A stretch of DNA of 7,857 bases from Deltaproteobacteria bacterium (GTDB taxonomy: Bacteria > Desulfobacterota > Binatia > Bin18). Below, one piece after another: positions 5,053 to 7,857 of the stretch. The position numbers were made by a program, and so were the translations under genes. The first letter of the stretch is position 1. Each line of letters opens with the position of its first letter. The notes below the pieces were generated by a model that was not told the origin of the DNA, made no database searches, and saw nothing but the letters and a program-made list of their open reading frames with translations. The stretch spans positions 1-7,857 of the forward strand of contig JACQEL010000620.1 of assembly GCA_016200595.1 (NCBI GenBank). The letters run 5' to 3'.

Positions 5053-6774
5053 CTATGGACAAAGCGCGCAGCCAGAGGTGGCCTCACAGTTCACCGTGGT
5101 TGCCCCACCACAGCACACATCAACTCCCGACCCTCCGTCTGTGGTCCCGGCCTCATTGAAAATACAGTCATTCCCGGCTCCGCCCTTGACTATGCTGCTC
5201 CCGCCCACGCTCTCAATGAGGTCATTGCCATCTTCGCCGCTGAGCCGATTGGTGCCCCCAAAGTCCATGATCACATCATCCCCTTCACCTCCGCTGATCG
5301 AATCATTCCCAGGTTCACTAAGGCTGGAAACGATGAAATCATTGCCTTTACCACCCTGAATACGGTTGGTGCCGGCGAAAGTGAAGATGACATCATCCCC
5401 GTCCTCGCCCCTGATCAAGTTCATACTATCACCCTGGACGCTGCCAACGATGACATCATTCCCCTCCCCACCTTTAAGGGTGTTCTTCCCCCCAGCGTCG
5501 CAGATTAAATCATCGCCCTTATTCCCGCTGACCGTATCATTGCCCTTTTCCGTCCCCGAGCAGTCGGCCTTTGCCTCACCCTTGACCACATCATTCCCCC
5601 CCAATCCCACGATAATATCCCTACCGCTCCCTCCCTTCAGGGCATCGTTTCCTGCCGTGCCAATAAGGGTTGGCGCCCCACACTCGTCGGCCACGAGTTC
5701 AGCGCAACTGAACTGCCGAGCACTCCTGTCGATCACCGTCCGGCGAAAACACACCCCGGTCGGCGTGACAATACCTGGGGCAGTGATTGGTGTGAGTGCA
5801 GCTCCAGTGTTGGCATTATACACGTTCAGAGCCTCGGGCTGCGGCACGTACAGTTTGGTCCCTTTAGGATGCAGGGCCATCTGCTCCATGCCAAAGAGCG
5901 GAATCGCGCTGGCAAAGGGGAGGGTAAAGAGCGGTGTCGCACTCAGTTTGGCAGTAATGGGATTGTACTCAAAGCTGTCGACTGCACCGTCAACAGTGCT
6001 CCGGGCAAAGACTCGGTTCCCTATAGGATTGACTACACCGGAGACACCGAACCCCCCGGACAACGGGCGGACATCAACCGAATTTAACCCCGGGATCGTG
6101 AACGACTGAATCTGCCGGGGATTGAAGTTGACAACGACGCCTGAGGTTCCACCAGGCGCGCAGTAGACGTTCATGGGATCACCGCTAAACAGCACCTCCC
6201 CTGTGTCGGTCAGGTGTCCCAGGCTATCAAGGGTGAGCCGCCGCACGTTCCCTGTGTCACTTGACGTCACCAGCACCGAGCCGTCGCGGCAAACATCCAC
6301 CGAGTTGCAGTCTGACCCCAAGTCGAACGTGCTGATTTGGGTCTGAGTGGCACGGTCAATGACGGATACAGGTTGAACTGCACTCCCGTCACAAACCACC
6401 AGGAATCGCTGGTCGGGGCTGAGCGCCGTATCTTCCCCAAAGTTCGCGATGGGTATCGGATTCGGGCCCGCCGCGAGACTGGGCGGAGATGTGGTAAGGT
6501 CGATAACCCAGACTCGGCTCTGGAAGTCTGTGACAAAACCCCGAGTCTGATCAGCGGTGATAGAACAATCCCCTGTAGCAGCACCAGAATCGGGAAGGTC
6601 CACGGTGCCGAGGACCGTATCCGTATCCGCATTAAAGACAGTCACCGCGTGCGTATCATCATCCGCGACCATACCGATCGTCTGAGCTTTGACCGGAGGG
6701 ACCACCACCCCCAGGGCCAGGACACTCCCCAGTATGAGGCCCAAATTCCAGCGCCCCTGCTCCTTCCTGCTCAT
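5053..6774 (-). CDS. Secreted beta-propeller protein with C-terminal RTX-type calcium-binding repeats
   Basis: A 573-residue protein in three parts. Residues 1-30 are a clear Sec signal (LGLILGSVLALGVVV, cleavage after VKA). Residues about 31-345 carry repeated 'VTVFNADTDTVLGTVDLP', 'VSVIDRATQTQISTFDLG' and 'LSPDQRFLVV' motifs, typical of YVTN/lactonase-like seven-blade propellers. Residues 372 to about 545 carry glycine/aspartate nonapeptides of the hemolysin-type calcium-binding family (GTAGNDALKGGSGRD, GGEGNDVI, GEDGDDVI, GGKGNDFI, GGEGDDVI, GAGNDCI), which fold as a calcium-loaded parallel beta-roll. The tail has cysteines at 554, 555, 563, 569 and 572. Unlike classic RTX proteins, which lack cysteine and use type I secretion, this one has a Sec signal and many cysteines, and no type I transporter genes are near. 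GGGGG lies about 5 nt before the ATG. It is likely exported and cell-surface or extracellular; catalytic activity cannot be inferred, and adhesion or matrix binding is a guess. Confidence 0.85.
   Translation of the reverse strand: MSRKEQGRWNLGLILGSVLALGVVVPPVKAQTIGMVADDDTHAVTVFNADTDTVLGTVDLPDSGAATGDCSITADQTRGFVTDFQSRVWVIDLTTSPPSLAAGPNPIPIANFGEDTALSPDQRFLVVCDGSAVQPVSVIDRATQTQISTFDLGSDCNSVDVCRDGSVLVTSSDTGNVRRLTLDSLGHLTDTGEVLFSGDPMNVYCAPGGTSGVVVNFNPRQIQSFTIPGLNSVDVRPLSGGFGVSGVVNPIGNRVFARSTVDGAVDSFEYNPITAKLSATPLFTLPFASAIPLFGMEQMALHPKGTKLYVPQPEALNVYNANTGAALTPITAPGIVTPTGVCFRRTVIDRSARQFSCAELVADECGAPTLIGTAGNDALKGGSGRDIIVGLGGNDVVKGEAKADCSGTEKGNDTVSGNKGDDLICDAGGKNTLKGGEGNDVIVGSVQGDSMNLIRGEDGDDVIFTFAGTNRIQGGKGNDFIVSSLSEPGNDSISGGEGDDVIMDFGGTNRLSGEDGNDLIESVGGSSIVKGGAGNDCIFNEAGTTDGGSGVDVCCGGATTVNCEATSGCALCP
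5239..5607 (-). repeat. Coding super-repeat: 45-, 39- and 39-residue units in the RTX region
   Basis: Three consecutive units (residues 390-434, 435-473, 474-512) share the plan G-G-x-G-N-D-x-I-V, a variable loop ending in a second short RTX-like stretch, G-D-D-(V/L)-I, then a (F/A)-x-G-(T/K)-N-(R/T)-(I/L) strand. Units 2 and 3 are exactly 39 residues (5356-5472 and 5239-5355); unit 1 is 6 residues longer, with a Cys-containing insert. A partial fourth unit follows (G-E-D-G-N-D-L-I-E...). The order suggests duplication of a two-turn module rather than of single nonapeptides. Confidence 0.65.
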
Positions 6775-6872
6775 ATCTTCCCCCTTCCTTTTGTGCGGAC
6801 AGATTCTACCCCTGTCTCACACAAAGCGCAAACGAGGAGAGCTGAACAAGTGGACATCGAGTGACCCCCTGA

Positions 6873-7104
6873 GTAATAGGGCACTCGCAATTTGTCCAGC
6901 AGGAGGCGGATGACCGCCCGGCGTTTGTCGGCGATCGTTGTGCGCAGGCTGTGGAGACCCGCCCTGAGATTGTTGCTAGGTCTTGTCCTTTCTGTAGGAT
7001 CATGCTCAATGATGACCTGACGGGATGGCCTGAAAGCAAAAGAAGCCGACGAGAGCGTACAACTGCTCGATGTGGTGAAGATCGTCGAACAGTCCAGTGC
7101 CTGA
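6873..7104 (+). pseudogene. Remnant of a CCG-domain iron-sulfur protein (GlpC/HdrD-like C-terminus)
   Basis: Two frames together give the C-terminal end of a cysteine-rich (CCG) domain as found in GlpC-, HdrD- and related iron-sulfur oxidoreductase subunits. In the first, 6951-7019 reads V-E-T-R-P-E-I-V-A-R-S-C-P-F-C-R-I-M-L-N-D-D. The second, shifted +1, runs from 7030 to a TGA at 7102-7104 and reads L-K-A-K-E-A-D-E-S-V-Q-L-L-D-V-V-K-I-V-E-Q-S-S-A. The order 'vATACPFC..ML.D' followed by a 'v.D..E(i/l)' end is the family's C-terminal pattern. The shift falls in a 13-bp approximate tandem duplication (7011-7033). Upstream, TGTCCAGCAGGAGGCGGA at 6893-6910 reads C-P-A-G-G-G in a third frame, like a damaged C-C-G-A-G-G-G motif. 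The N-terminal part and any start are missing, so the gene is dead. It lies upstream of the propeller gene on the opposite strand. Confidence 0.7.
7011..7033 (+). repeat. 13-bp-period tandem duplication that breaks the iron-sulfur gene
   Basis: GATGACCTGA (7011-7020) and GATGGCCTGA (7024-7033) differ at one base and are separated by CGG. Removing 13 bases restores the frame as ...M-L-N-D-G-L-K-A-K-E..., which fits the expected family pattern. Confidence 0.65.
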
Positions 7105-7174
7105 AAGTCGGTGACGGCAGGAGTATGCGGAGAGCGCTTAACCCATTCGCCGTATTTCCTTCGGAGGACGAGCA

Positions 7175-7750
7175 ATGAACGAGACAACAGCACGGCTGCA
7201 GCGCCCCTACCCCCGCACCTTCAGGCTCGACGAAAACACGGAGGTCAGCTTTCGCCTCATGACCCCTGCAGATACGCACCGCCTCGTCACCTTTGCGCGG
7301 GCCTTGCCTGAGGATGACTTGCTCTACCTGCGCATGGATATCACTAAGTTGAACGTCGTAATGCAGTGGGGACAAAACATCAAGGAAGGCCGGACGGTGA
7401 CGGTGCTGGCAGAGGTCGACAATGAGATTGCGGGGTATGTCAGCCTGCATCACAATGAAGTGACGTGGCAGCGGCATCTCGGCGAGGTCCGTCTGCAGGT
7501 CGCGCCGCGCTATCGCGCGCGGGGACTGGGTCGGGCCCTGGCGGGCGAGATCTTTGCCATCGCCCGCAGCCTGGGATTGAGCAAGCTGGTGGCGCACATG
7601 ACCCCCGACCAACAGGGCGCCATCGCGACCGTCGAACGGTTGGGCTTTCGCCGAGAGGCACTACTGCAAAACTTTGTGATCGATCGGAGTGGCCAAACAC
7701 GGGATCTGCTGGTGATGTCGTATGATATGCCCGGCCGCATAGCCTGTTAA
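7175..7750 (+). CDS. GNAT-family N-acetyltransferase
   Basis: A 191-residue acyl-CoA-dependent N-acetyltransferase. The GNAT fold is visible: strand/helix start F-R-L-M-T-P-A-D (about 26-33), a middle strand pair V-L-A-E-V-D-N-E-I-A-G-Y-V-S-L (78-91), strand 4 G-E-V-R-L-Q-V-A-P (103-111), and the acetyl-CoA loop R114-A-R-G-L-G119 in the R-x-x-G-x-G motif. A helix (RALAGEIFAIARSLGLSKL) and the final A-T-V-E-R-L-G-F-R-R-E segment follow. It is cytoplasmic, with no signal. The C-terminus (LLQNFVIDRSGQTRDLLVMSYDM) is like GNATs that act on small molecules or protein amines, but the acceptor cannot be told. GGAGG lies 7 nt before the ATG. It is downstream of the broken iron-sulfur gene in the same orientation, with a 70-bp gap, and may once have been co-transcribed with it. 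Confidence 0.88.
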   Translation: MNETTARLQRPYPRTFRLDENTEVSFRLMTPADTHRLVTFARALPEDDLLYLRMDITKLNVVMQWGQNIKEGRTVTVLAEVDNEIAGYVSLHHNEVTWQRHLGEVRLQVAPRYRARGLGRALAGEIFAIARSLGLSKLVAHMTPDQQGAIATVERLGFRREALLQNFVIDRSGQTRDLLVMSYDMPGRIAC

Positions 7751-7857
7751 AATCTAAGCAATATGCCTCTGCACGCATCCTTAGGATTACGAGACAAAAC
7801 TCTGACCGCACTGAGCATATCTCATGGTCTGACAAGCACTTACAAAATTCATCCAGG
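7751..7857. other. Non-coding right edge
   Basis: A 107-bp tail after the acetyltransferase stop. There is a short near-palindrome, ATCCTTAGGAT, at about 7779-7789 but no T-tract terminator and no gene start that I can support. Confidence 0.4.

Noticed and set aside
4724..5062. 112-residue minus-strand open frame after the propeller gene
   Set aside because: It overlaps the propeller stop region in another frame, has low-complexity repeat-like sequence, and would fill the leader of the winged-helix gene.
4966..5508. 180-residue + strand open frame
   Set aside because: Antisense to the RTX repeats; the repetitive I-I-P-F/D-D-I-I-P text is the reverse reading of GND/GDD repeats.
5366..6109. 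247-residue + strand open frame, rich in Pro/Ser
   Set aside because: It is antisense to the propeller/RTX gene. Its composition is the mirror of the Gly/Asp/Val-rich real frame, and it has no family resemblance.
5053..6774. Type I secretion substrate or RTX toxin
   Set aside because: A Sec signal is present, there is no toxin or acylation domain, cysteines are abundant, and no ABC transporter or membrane-fusion gene lies nearby.
6806..7612. 268-residue minus-strand open frame
   Set aside because: It covers the broken iron-sulfur gene and most of the acetyltransferase on the opposite strand, both of which have clear homology patterns.
1..7857. CRISPR array, tRNA, rRNA, or an integrated mobile element
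   Set aside because: No evenly spaced direct repeats, no cloverleaf or rRNA sequence, and no transposase or integrase frame seen on either strand.

Overview
The window carries seven intact protein-coding genes, one gene cut by the left edge, one broken gene, and several intergenic hairpin repeats. It looks like a chromosomal segment of a moderately GC-rich, probably uncultivated, free-living bacterium. Four products have N-terminal export signals (thioredoxin-like protein, YceI-like protein, metallopeptidase and propeller/RTX protein). The YceI-like protein and the periplasmic-type thioredoxin suggest a diderm cell, but no marker gene allows a taxonomic call. I see no tRNA, rRNA, CRISPR array, transposase, integrase or phage gene.

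Layout, left to right. (1) 3-275 (+): C-terminal part of a TfoX N-terminal-domain protein. (2) 464-997 (-): exported thioredoxin-like protein resembling the periplasmic redox domain of DipZ, preceded on the + strand by a hairpin repeat (363-409). (3) 998-1315: gene-free stretch with two strong hairpins. (4) 1316-2005 (-): exported YceI-like protein. (5) 2006-2422: gene-free stretch with a cluster of degenerate dispersed repeats (2168-2272) and a GC-rich stem-loop. (6) 2423-3076 (-): L-2-haloacid dehalogenase-type HAD hydrolase with its full catalytic set, divergent from (7) 3245-4312 (+): exported gluzincin-type metallopeptidase with HEMVH. (8) 4388-4720 (-): small basic, probably winged-helix protein. 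(9) 4721-5052: gene-free stretch with alternative hairpins. (10) 5053-6774 (-): secreted beta-propeller joined to calcium-binding RTX-type repeats and a Cys-rich tail. (11) 6873-7104 (+): remnant of a CCG-domain iron-sulfur protein, frameshifted at a 13-bp tandem duplication. (12) 7175-7750 (+): GNAT acetyltransferase.

The genes do not form an obvious operon. Most have their own Shine-Dalgarno sequence, gaps are 75 to about 420 bp, and orientation switches repeatedly. The links that can be suggested are loose: the thioredoxin-like and YceI-like proteins are both exported, lie in the same orientation and could both act in the periplasm. The most distinctive items are the propeller/RTX chimera with a 39-residue super-repeat and cysteines, and the recently broken iron-sulfur gene. 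I do not see a convincing new multi-gene system.
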